Below, in pieces: positions 1-10,900 of a stretch of DNA of 64,000 bases (its first letter is position 1; each line of letters begins with the position of its first letter). Location of the stretch: contig CAMZMU010000040.1 in the NCBI GenBank assembly GCA_947311845.1, positions 63,118,330 through 63,182,329 of the forward strand, in the 5' to 3' direction. Source of the stretch: Poa pratensis. Its lineage: Eukaryota; Streptophyta; Magnoliopsida; Poales; Poaceae. Position numbers and translations under genes: made by a program. The notes under the pieces are model-generated. The model was given only the letters and a program-made list of their open reading frames with translations. It was not told where the DNA came from and made no database searches.

Positions 1-759
1 GCTTGTGTATGTTTTGGCCGAAGTAATTACTTGTGTCAGTAGAGGGAGTATTTATGCTAGATAGTGGGTTCATGCCTCTCTTGTCTGAGCTCGAGTTGAT
101 AGAAACGATTAAGACTTGAGATGTGCAGCGGTGTTTATTGCTATATGTTGTAACCATTGCTTACATTACGCACCATGCTTATTGCAATTATCTGTTGCTT
201 GCAACTTAATAATTTCGGTGACATGCTGGATAGCGATCCCGGGGTGGATTATTAGTCATAGATGCAGTTGGATAACGGTCTATGTATTTTGACGTAATGC
301 CCATATTAAACGAAACGGTGAACTTTGTGTCATGATAGTATTGTGTTGCACTCATGTTTGTCAATTGTCCTGCTGTAATTTATTTACCCAACATGTTTAT
401 CTTTCGAGAGACACCACTAGTGAACTGTGGACCCCGGTCCTATTTTCCTATATTGGTTACAACCGTTTTAATAGCTTTTCCTAGTCATTTGCTCGCTGGT
501 CATATTTGCTCTTATATTATTTTTCACCATACGTTTAATCCTTTGTGTTCAGCAAGCCGGAGAGATTGACACCCTCTCTGTTTCGTTGGGACAAAGTAGT
601 TTGTCTGTGTGTGCGCAGGTCGACGTCAACAGCTCTTTCGGCGCCATTGCCATTGACACCTAGCCGAAGCCTTCTCCAAATCATACTAGTTCGATAACTT
701 GGTTTTGCAATCAAGGGAAAACTGCTGCTACGCTACATCATACCTTCCTCTTGGGGTTC
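1..759. other. Unassigned, probably retroelement-derived sequence
   Basis: No gene is recognisable here. The short open frames lack any domain and have no coding character. The stretch around 555-700 resembles the distal part of a Triticeae LTR or retroelement leader, but neither terminus is visible because the window starts inside it. It leads directly into the LINE ORF1 remnant, so it may be LINE leader or an older insertion beside it. The repeat-derived reading is inference. Confidence 0.3.
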
Positions 760-1075
760 CCAGCGAACGTGCGATCCACACCATGAGCGGGGCAGGTTGT
801 GACAAGATGAACCCTTCAGGTGGCTTCCGGGGAGACTACGTGTGTGTGAGAATCAAGCAAGATGTAAGGAAGCCAACGTGGTTTGTCTTGATATCGCATG
901 GTAATAAAAGATACACTTTTGTCGTTAAGTATGAAAAGCTTGGCATGTTATGGAATGCGTGTGGTCTCATTGGCCATGTGTACAAGGAATGTGGAACCGA
1001 AGATTTTGAGGAAAGGGAGTTGAAGTATGTAGACTGGATTCACGTTGAGAGCGAGGGCGTGGAGTAGGGGCTCAA
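760..1075 (+). pseudogene. LINE ORF1 remnant (CCHC-type zinc knuckle region)
   Basis: The frame ending at 1067 contains the arrangement typical of plant L1-type LINE ORF1 C-termini: a basic-hydrophobic 'KQDVRKPTWFVLI' segment, a 'YEKLGMLW' segment, then 'NACGLIGHVYKEC', which corresponds to the CxxCGxxGHxxxxC zinc knuckle. The first cysteine of the knuckle appears lost (WNAC where a C-x2-C is expected), so the domain is degenerate. In intact elements ORF1 is an RNA-binding nucleocapsid-like protein that packages LINE RNA. The upstream part is not recognisable. A solo LTR lies about 430 bp downstream, and the start of the same kind of element's ORF2 follows at 3391, which suggests one LINE later interrupted. 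Confidence 0.6.
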
Positions 1076-1508
1076 CGTGGAGGTTTCCGCAGTGGCAAGA
1101 GTGACTTTGGGCGTCCTGCTGGCTGCGCGGATTTCATGTGAGGAGGCGCTGGTCTGGGGCGTGTAAACATGGTAGATGGATTTTGTCGTGGGAATATCAC
1201 CACAGGAGCCATGTAGGGTGGCTCACATAGAGGAGAGACCGTGGGTGTAATGCGGAGGATGTCCTCGATGGGATTGCACACAAGTTACCCAGGTTTAACC
1301 TCCCGACGACGGAGGAACCCTATATCCTACTATAATTCACTATAGCAAATATGCGTACAATTATAGAGTTGAGATTGATCTTAACCCTAAGTCTTCTCGT
1401 AGACCGGCTTTATATAGGCTGCCGGATCTAGGGTTTACGTGGAGAACCGTCACCGACAAGGTAACAAAATCCTAGTCTAATCAGGCTAAGCGATTGTGTC
1501 TTGTACTC
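1076..1508. other. Non-coding spacer, probably LINE or retroelement sequence
   Basis: No gene is seen. The part from about 1270 to 1460 has the look of Triticeae retroelement sequence, but no terminus could be identified. The solo LTR begins at 1509; its 5-bp target duplication TACTC occupies 1504-1508. Confidence 0.3.
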
Positions 1509-3016
1509 TGATGACCCACAAGTATAGGGGATCTATCGCAATACTTTTGATAAATAAGAGCGTCGAACCCAACGAGGAGCAGAAGGTGTTGACAAGCAGT
1601 TTCGAGCAAGGTTTAACTGTAAATACTAGCAGACAAGTTTTATGAGTTTTATAATAACAGATAAATAAAATGCGAGTAAATAAAAGAGAACAATAATAAT
1701 TGCAGCGAGTGGCCTAATCCTTTTTAGCACAAAGGACAAGCCGGTTGTTTTACTTATGATGACTAATGTCCCCGAGGACACGCGGGAATATTGTCAAGTT
1801 ATTTTCGCTTCATACCGCTGATTAATCTTCAATGTTTTGATAAGTGTTGTGTGGGTGAACCTATGCTAGTGTACCGCCTTTACTTGGACAAGTACACACT
1901 TGTGATTACACCCCTTACAAGCTTCCGCATATGCGAGAGAGTAATTAAGATAAATCTAACCATAGCCTTAAACTCTGAGATCCTACACTCTCGCGTGCAC
2001 TAGCTTACCCACGGGGTTCAGGTTTCTGTCGCTCCGGCAACCACACAATAAGTAAATTAAATACACCATGCATTCCCCTAGGCCCATAAAGGTGAAGTAC
2101 CATGTATTCGACGTTCACATGACACCACTAGAAGAATAGCACCACAACTTAAATATTAAATCATTAAATATTACTCAACATAATTCCACTACTAGCAACA
2201 AGACTTCTCCCATGTCCTCAAGAACTAAACGAACTACTCACAAGACATCATATGGATCATGATCAGATGTGATATAATGATGGATAACAATCTGGTCATA
2301 AAAGTAATTCACCGAACAAACTCAGTAGCATCAACCATAAGGACTAATTAACACCGGGAGAGTATCCCCAATGAACTAAACAAAGAACAACCCTAGATGT
2401 TACAGCGGAATGGAGTGGAGCGACGGAGATGATGGTGCTAGCGATGGAGATGGTGGTGATGATGATCCTGATGAAGCCCGACCTGATGACGGTGACGATG
2501 GCGGCGATTTTCCCCCTCCGGGAGGGAATTTCCTCGACAGATTTCTCCCTGCTGGAGAGCTTTTTCTCTCCGTGTGGTTTCCGCCCCGTGGAGGCGGCGG
2601 AATATTTCTTTGAGCTCTCTCCCGTAAGTTTTAGGTCCAGGGGAAGATATACGCCAAAGGGAGCGTTAGATGTGGGCCAGGGGCACCAGACGACCCCCCG
2701 GCACGCTAGAGGGTGGGGTCGCGCTGGGGTGGCGTATGGACACCCTGTGGACCACCTCAGCTCCGTCTTCTGGGTCCTCCCATTATTTGACGAAATAGAA
2801 TTATCTAAATTTTCTCGTAATTTTTTGAGATCCGGAGGTATGGTATCTTGACGACGCCTTTTCCAGCTGAATCCAGGCTCTGGCAGATAAATCCCGAGTA
2901 ATTGGAAAACATGCAAAATAAGATAAAATAACATAAGTATTGTATTCTAATATGAAATATATCAATGAATATGAGTGAATTATGATATAAAATAGTGATG
3001 CAAAATGGGCGTATCA
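1509..3016. repeat. Solo LTR, family shared with 41190-42567 (TSD TACTC)
   Basis: This 1508-bp block starts TGATGACCCACAAG and ends GGGCGTATCA, so it has TG...CA termini in both orientations. It is flanked by a perfect 5-bp target duplication, TACTC, at 1504-1508 and 3017-3021. The same sequence occurs at 41190-42567 with its own different duplication, which fixes the boundaries independently. No internal domain, primer binding site or second LTR is present, so this is a solo LTR left by LTR-LTR recombination. A GAT-rich stretch around 2410-2500 gives aspartate-rich spurious frames. The insertion lies between ORF1-like and ORF2-like LINE sequence. Confidence 0.85.
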
Positions 3017-3021
3017 TACTC

Positions 3022-3363
3022 CAAGGCACATAGCGCTTGGTTTTCAGGCAGACTACGTTTTGGGCCTTCCTTAATTCGTCCAGGCCTCCACCTGGAGCGT
3101 CGGTCACCGGAACAAGGTGACAAGGAACTCACATATACCACATCTAGCCTTGTCAAGCAAGACGATATCCACATGAGCAACTGCGAGTAAAATGGAAAAA
3201 AGAGACGGGCCTTTGTTGAGGAACCAATGAAAGCGGTGAACCAACTCGCTCCCGTTGATCCGGCTATGATGGGAGGCGTGGTTGCACATAATAACAAGAG
3301 TTCGAAGATAAGAAGAGACATATGAGGACTGACTGTACATCATCGACATGCAAGTAAAAATTC
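3022..3363 (+). other. LINE ORF1 tail / inter-ORF spacer
   Basis: The sequence continues after the solo LTR. A basic stretch with 'KKRRAFVEEPMKAVNQL' is readable near 3195-3250 and resembles the lysine-rich C-terminus of plant LINE ORF1 products. It is followed by stop codons and then the ORF2 start. Nothing else is supported. Confidence 0.35.
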
Positions 3364-3820
3364 ATGATTGGCTCCATCCATCAGGGAACAATGAGTACCC
3401 TAGCTTGGAACACCCGAGGGTTGGGGCAACCTCGGACAATTCAGGAGCTTGTTTTCCTAGTGCAAACGTATAAGCCTAGCAAAACAAGATTGTATGCAAA
3501 ACGTGTTAAGAATCTACAGTTTAGACTTGGTATGAAAGAATGCTACCATGTTCCCGGTGAGGGAAAAGGAGGGGGTATAGCATTATACCGAAAAGAGGAT
3601 GTCACAATCGATCTACTCTCTTTTAGCCATGTCCATATCGATGCTCATATAAAAGGGGGGTCGTTCAAGACAAGGTGGTGTGGTACCTTTTATATTGTTA
3701 ACATAAACCTTCCGATCCTCACCACATGTGAACATTACCACGTAGAATAAAACCACGTTCTTCAGAATCGTGGCTGGTTGTGGGAGATTTTAATGAGACT
3801 ATGTTGCAAGGTGAACAGTT
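3364..3820 (+). pseudogene. LINE ORF2, truncated N-terminal endonuclease domain
   Basis: The frame from the ATG at 3391 begins MSTLAWNTRGLGQPRT, the hallmark start of plant LINE ORF2 (apurinic endonuclease domain, whose usual motif is WNxRGLGxPxT). It continues with a recognisable 'GGGIALY' segment. A frame break occurs near 3750, after which 'WLVVGDFNET', the next endonuclease motif, is readable up to 3820. The glutamate-containing motif after the first segment seems deleted, so the enzyme would be dead. Sequence stops abruptly at the border of the BARE1-like LTR, and the reverse transcriptase part is missing from the window. In an intact element this domain nicks target DNA for target-primed reverse transcription. 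Confidence 0.75.
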
Positions 3821-5895
3821 TGTTGGGAAACGTATTACGTATAAACCCAAGATTTAATATATGGAGGTGTAAGAGAGCATATATCTTGATCAATACCAAC
3901 AACGTGTAGTGGAAGTAGATTATTGGTGAAGATTCTTTGGTGCAGATCCCGGGGCGAGGTGTATCCTTCACAGACGTGAGGATGTTCCCTCCTTCCAAGG
4001 ATCGAGCGTATGATCCATCTGTTGGTATCCACGCGTACGTGATCACCAATCCAGTTGTGCTTTGATGTCCCATTCGGAGAGAAGCGGGAGCATTAGCGGC
4101 CTTACGACATATGCATGGTGGATAATGAGAGAGAGAGAGGAGGCAACCCGTTAGCATTATTATCACTTGAGAATTCATCTGACCCATAGAGTTAGGATAT
4201 AGGTGATACCCTAGAGTGTTTTGCCACGAGGAAGATCCCCAATATCTAATCTAAGGAGATGTGCGACAGAAAACTAAAAGAATTCCCTCACATGCGGAAA
4301 CAACACCCAGTATCTAATCTAAGGAGATGCAAGTAACGGGGAGGGTAAGGTCATCATACCTCGAAGATACGCTCGTTGGACGTTTATCACAACACAACTC
4401 GATGAAGATGTTGACGAAGTCCAATCTGATCATCACCGCAATGGACGGCACCTCCGAGGCTTGCACACGTACAACTCTGTGATGTCTCCTTCTTCTTGAT
4501 CCAGCAAGCTCAAGGAGAATTAGGTATGATCGGGTCCAGCAGCACGACAGCGTACTGGTGGAGATTATGGTGCAAGTTCTGCAGGGCTTCGGCGCCAAAC
4601 AACTGCGAGAGGAGGAGGAGGAGGTGGAGCAGGAGGGGGCAGTGCCTTGGGTTTTGGGGTGGCCTCCAAATGCGCCCCCACCCCTCCTTATTTAGGCTTG
4701 GAGGAGAACTTGCCCTCCAAGGCTCCCCTATGGTTAGGGTCCCTCCCTTTGCCTTAGTCGCATGGGCCTTGGGGGGATGGTGCGGCTGGCCCATCAGGGT
4801 TGTTGCGGACACTTCGGGAAAGGTGGGCCCCCCACCGTGGGACCCTCCGGAACTTTCTAGATCATTCTGATACTTTACCGGAAAAATCCGAAACTTTTCC
4901 GAAACCCTAAAATCAACTTGCCTTAAGTTTATCTCCAGACTCTTTTGGAGCTCCTCGTGATGTCATGGATCCTATCCGAGACTCCGAACAATATTCGTCT
5001 CACCATGATAAATATCCCAAAGCTACTCTAGCGTTACCGAACTGAAGTGTGGGTTTGTGAACGTGCGGATATGACCGAGACACCTCTGCGATCAATAAAC
5101 ATTAGAGGGACCACAGATGTCCATAATGACTTTCACAAATTCAATGAAGATCTTTATCGGTTTGAACCACTATGTCGAGGATTGAAACAATCTGTATTCC
5201 ATTTCCTTTGTCACGCGATATTTTACTTACCCGAGATTTGATTGTCGGTATCACTATACCCAGTTCAATCTCGTTACTGGTAAGTACTCTTTACCCGTTC
5301 CGTAATACAAGATTCTCTGTGGCTAACTCATTAGTCACATGCTTGCAAGCAATACCGAATGTGCCTTACCGAGTGGGCTCAGTGTATATCTCTCCGTCAC
5401 ACAGAGGGACAAATCCTAGTCTTGATACATGCAATTCAATAAATAATTTTCGAGATACCTGTAAGACACCTTTATGATCATCCAGTTACAAAGTGACGGT
5501 TGATGTCCCCAAAGCATTCTTCCGGTGCCCAGGAATGACATAATATTATGGTCTAAGAAACATGACACTTGACAATAAAAGACATGGTAATATAAACTTA
5601 ATGATACAATCAATATTGCTATGTTTAATTGGGTATGTCCATCACGTCATTTTTCTAATGACATGATCCCGTTTATTAATTGACAACACATGTCCATGGT
5701 TAGGAAACCATAACCATCATTAATCAACGAGCTATTCTAGTAGAGGCTTACTAGGGACACAATGTTCTTTATGTAACCACACATGTGTTATGTTTCCGGT
5801 TAATACAATCTAGCATGGAGAATACACATTTATCATAACACATGGAAATATAATAATAAATCTTTTATTATTGCCTGTAGGGCATATTTCCAACA
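3821..5895 (-). repeat. BARE1/WIS/Angela-type copia LTR (minus orientation), no matching TSD
   Basis: Read on the minus strand the block begins TGTTGGAAATATGCCCTACA, the well-known start of BARE1/WIS/Angela LTRs, and ends near ACGTTTCCCAACA, also typical of that group. It is about 2.08 kb long. No primer binding site, polypurine tract or internal region adjoins either side, so it is a lone LTR. The flanking 5-mers differ (CAGTT at 3816-3820, TTTAT at 5896-5900), and the LINE sequence on its left does not resume on its right. A simple solo LTR is therefore not supported; recombination or deletion is likely. A short imperfect direct duplication, 'tatctaatctaaggagatg' at about 4240 and again near 4312, lies inside. 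Confidence 0.75.
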
Positions 5896-7969
5896 TTTAT
5901 TACTTACTGTGTTGAGGATGTTTGCATGTGGCACATGAAGATGAAGTGGCTCCACTATTTGCTTTGCTTTTTTGCTATGTTGTCTACTTTAAGCTAACTT
6001 TGGGCTATGAAACTTGTATCATATTCTTAAATTATGAATAATTTGTGTATTACACTATGATTTCTTATATTACTCTAGCATCATCATTGCTTATATATGG
6101 ATTCAAGTCGAGGTAGTGAAAGCCCTTCGGAGAATGGTGGTTCAGATCATTAATGGTCTAATCATTTGACATCATCACCACCCACCGATCCTCTTGACGT
6201 TGGTGAGCTTTCCCTCATCGCATCTTGATGATGGCCTTGTCTTTCTTGGCCCTACATACAAAGCATTGATATGGCCACCAGGTAGTGTGGGCTTCATCCC
6301 GGGTTGTTGAAATGGCCGAGGGGAACTATTGGGAAGTTTATATAGATGAGAACATGGGAGGGGAGGAACTCAGTGGAGTGAGAGGGAAGAAGATGTGTGA
6401 GTAGTAGGCGAGGGCGACTAATCAATGTGTGTTTTGGGAGAGAGACGACAGTGCATTAGACAAATTGACATAATTGAGACTAATGCATGTACTTGATGAA
6501 AGGAGGTCACATGAAAAATAGATAACGGAGGACAACTATTTAGATATATATAGAAGATGAGGAAACTAGTTTGATGATTATATCCACTCATGTGTAAGGA
6601 TTATTAGTGTATAATGCAACGCAAATAGTTGGACAACTATTCATGCATGCAAATGCAACGCGTATATGTGCATTCGCTGGAGTGAAGTGGAGTACGTGCC
6701 AAGCAATCCAGCATGCATGTGTACACGGACTGACGGACAGATCCAAACCGTTGGGAGCGAACTTACGTGATGACGTGTGCGTGCATTGCCTTATTTCGAC
6801 CTCCCTCGTCCCGAACCCCCTCGACGCACGAACAAACCCATGCCTTTTCTCCATACTGCCCCTCCAACTATCCATGTACCATGCCACCAAGTTTACGAAT
6901 TCTATCTAGTGTCGTTGTTTTAGGGAATGCTAGATTGCTAGGTCAAGTAACGTTGTTCCTAGTTAAGAACCGCAACTCATTCGTTTCTTCCGCTAACAAT
7001 TGATCTCAAGTTGTCATTCCGTTTTGTGAACCAAGCCTCACCAACAAAACCTGACCACAAGAACATCAACACCAACAACAATACTTTTGACCCATATGTT
7101 TTTAGAAGATAGGAATCCCGCGTCTCACAATTTGTACCCGATCTGTGCAACAACGTCGACTTGACCGTACCAAGCCACAATGGCCGAAAAAATCATAATG
7201 CTAGCATGTTCCCCAAGCCTAGAAAACAACAAAATTCATCATCACATATTGGTTCTGAAAGGGCACATGTTGTTTCACAAGGACACGTGTCCAAAGGGCG
7301 ACACGCTCATCCGTGATGGTACAGTTTCTCTGATATGGTATTTTTATCGTGGAACTGAAACTCCACCACCATCCCTAACAAGAGAACTTGCCGCGTGAGG
7401 AACAATGAATGTGTTTCATGGGCCATGCCTAACACCCCAAATCATTGATCTTTCACCATTGTTTTTGTTTTTTAAATCAGAAAATAAAAATCTCGGCCAT
7501 CAGTACCTTAGCTGGATCTGTTTCGATATACCTTTTCCGAAATCAACACAGACGGAAAGAAACAAGAGATATATTGTACTGCGTTATTGTTATGCGCTGT
7601 CCGTCTTTACGGCCCACCAACCCCGTCGGGACCATATATTAAGAGATCATATATACGTCGTCACTATGGCCCATGTTCTCTAACAAAAATAGATGAAAAC
7701 AGAGAAAGAACATATAAGAATATAACAACAATACAAAAATAATACCAAAACGACTATATTTTGTGAGAGGAAAAGCCACTTTTGGTTTGGAAGGGAAGAG
7801 GGCAATACCGTCCTTTCGCAAAGTCGCTAGAGATTAATTAATAGACTGGTATTGGGGCACACCACAGGGGCTCCTCCGCCTTCTTCTTCTTCTCCATCTT
7901 CCTCCTCTCCTCCGATCTCTCCAAACCCTAGCAAATCCAGTCCCACCCCAGGATCGCCTCTCGATTTAC
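5896..7969. other. Intergenic / upstream region of the PHD-GNAT gene
   Basis: No convincing gene. A short frame near 6097-6170 reading 'MDSSRGSESPSENGGSDH' ends in a stop and may be a decayed exon, but it matches nothing I recognise. The last 150 bp before 7970 are CT-rich with 'aaaccctag', typical of a cereal 5' untranslated leader. The promoter of the downstream gene probably lies in about 7500-7850, but I see no TATA element I would defend. Confidence 0.4.
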
Positions 7970-10900
7970 ATGACCGCCTCCTCCGGCGGCGGCGGCAGCG
8001 GCAGCGTAGGCGGCGTCTCATCTGCGGCGCCGCGGGCCATGAAGCGCGAGCTCGCCTTCGCGCTTCAGTCGCTCTCCGAGATCACCGCCTCGCCGGGCCG
8101 CACCCGCTCCGGCCGCTACCTCTCCTCCCCTGCCCCCTCCGCTCCGGCCTCCGGCGCCGCCGCCAAGAGGCGGAAGACTAGATCGGACCCTCCCAGCAAG
8201 GACGAGGAGGAGCCCGCGGATCTGGTCTTCCCGCCCACGCCGCCCTTGGATACCGAGGCGCCCAAGGCAGCCAGCCAGGACGACACCGAGGCGCCGCCAA
8301 AGGCCAGCCACGATGCTGCGGAGGCGCCGCCCAAGGGCAGCCACGACACCGACCTCACCAGCATCGATGCCGAGGCGCCCAAGGCCAATCCCGACGACGA
8401 CCTTGTCATGGCGGATTTCAAGGAGCATCCCGACACCCACCAGGACGCCGACCTCATGGACGCCTGCGCCTTCGCGCCGCCAACAAAGGAGAAGGAGGAG
8501 GATGAATCCAATTCTGCTATCTCCCCTCAACACCTAAAGGATGGTTGCAGTGCTCCTAGCAAAGACGCTGATGTCGTAACCCAACCACCTGAATCTGATG
8601 GCGAGCCTGCAAAACAGGGTGCAGGAGTCGAGGCCAATGCTGCTGCTGCTGTGCCCGCAATGCCTGCAGAACAGGGTGCAGGAGTCGAGGCCAATGCTGC
8701 TGCCGTGCTTGCACTGCCGGATGGGCAAGAGTCGGCTGGGTTGGGATCGGATGCACGGCCAGCTTCACAGGAATCCACTGCTATGAAAGGAGAAAACCAC
8801 AGCGACAAGCTCATGGATGCATGTCATGGATCAAATGGACGGAATATACTGGCCAACGTCTTGTCTGGTCCTTCTTTGGTCGCTGAGGACGCCGCCACAC
8901 CCGCTTCCGCTGCCGACCTGAAGCCTACGAGGCGCTTCACACGATTGCGGCTCAATGGCAAACTAGACAAAGAGGCTGCAACTAGTGAAAGTCAAGGTGC
9001 TGAAGGCAAGAAAGATTCCTCGATTGATTTGGCTCCAACACCAGGGAGGAGGTTCACAAGGTCATTGCTCAAGCCAAAGGCTGAGGCGCACCCCACCAGC
9101 AGTTTGGTTGCATCTGAAGAACCAGCTGACAGCACGTCACACACCCCTCCATCGGTGAAGATGGAGATGAAGATGTCTAAGAAGGTTGCCTGCAGCACAA
9201 AGCACCCAGGCAACGTCAGGGAGTTGCTAAGCACCGGCCTGCTCGAGGGAATGGCAGTTATGTACATCATCCCAAATAGCAAGGTACGAGAGAATTATTC
9301 ATAAGTTCTATCAACAGTTTCTAGTCTGTCAGCAGACATTTCTCCATTTTAGGATTAGACAAGCCTATTGCTACCCAGTGTCTTACTATGCTTCATGATT
9401 TAGCTTAGGGAGTAACCGTCAATATTTGTTATGGCCTTTTAGAGACAATACATGTATTTGCTTCCACTGCATTAAGTCATTTGCTAGACCTTGCCAATAA
9501 CAAATTCAATTTGTAACGGAACAACAGTGGCTTTGATGACACTTCCTATTATTTGAGACCTCGCAATCAATTGTGTGATAACTTCTTGGGAATTGTTTTT
9601 GGAGACCAACAGTCAGGCCCTTTTTGCCTAAGCTTGTTATGCCATACTTCTTGTAGCCATGTAGGTAGCCATGGCATGATATTTATGAATGTCAATGAAC
9701 CAATTAGCCTCATGATTTGCTACTCTTTAATATTTCACATATCTTTTTTTCGATAACGCGCAGGCTCTGCTGCGGGTTCTCGAAAAAAAGATATGTGAAA
9801 TATTAAGACTGTCCCTCTTTTTTATTCTATCGCAACCATTTTGAGCTTTTTGCGGTGGATCATGTTATAACAAGTAGAGCACATCATCATTATTCAGTGC
9901 AATTAATATGAATTACGTTTGCAAGTTGCAGAGGACTGTGCTGAATGGAGTGATTACAGGTTGCAATATACGTTGCTTTTGTGTTAAGTGTGATGGCTCC
10001 AAGGTTAGTACTCCTTCCCTTCAAAAGGAAAAAGATAGGTTAGTGCTTACTCCTATATCTGTAAGCGTTGCATAGCACAAACTGTTCACTTAATGTTGTT
10101 TTCCTTTTGAATGTTACAGGCTATTTCTACTTATATCTTTGAACAACATGCTGGAAGCAGCGCAAAACACCCTACAGACTACATCTACTTAGCGAACGGT
10201 AATAGTTTGCGGGATGTGATACATGCCGCTGTAAGTTCTCCTTTGGAATCCCTAGATAAAACAATCCGTTCTTCCATTGATCCCATGAGTATAAGGAGCC
10301 GCACGAATTGTCTGAATTGCAACGGTGAGATTTCCGTGCTTAGGTAATACTTGGATTCCAAGTTTTCGTTGGTACCCTACAGTCTTTTCTGACGCCTCCT
10401 AATGCTGCAGGGCATCTTCCTTCATCACAAACTGAACACTTTCTGTGTAACTATTGCCTACAGTCACAACCTCAGGATCCTACTTCCCCGTATGCATTTA
10501 GCAAGAGCAATTCCAGGTAAGCTATTTAAGCATCATAATGTGCTAGATGTGCTCCTATGACTAATTAACTATGAGACCTCACGGTTGCATAATTTATTGA
10601 AGTAATATTACCTTTACACCCTTCTATCCAAGGAAATATAGAATGTTTATAATACTACCTGGCATACTTTAAGCTTATGCAACTTTCACAGTTCTGATTG
10701 TTTTATATGGGTATATTTTTTTTTGACCTGTTGACTTCTAGCTTGCAAATATGTTATTGTATTTAAAAATGGTATTCCTCTCAATGTTTTGTTTTGGGGT
10801 TCTATAGTCTGACTCCAAGTTCCAAGGATCCCTTGAAGAGGATATCGTCAAGCAAAGGTGGGAGTTCTGGAAAAGTAACAACAAAGTCGGTACTTCTAGT

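Noticed and set aside
2410..2613. Aspartate-rich frame in the solo LTR as a small acidic protein
   Set aside because: It derives from GAT/GAC repeats within the LTR, and the homologous position in the second copy is not conserved as a frame.
6097..6235. Possible exon starting MDSSRGSESPSENGG
   Set aside because: Stops after 18 codons, with no splice signals or recognised similarity; left as intergenic.
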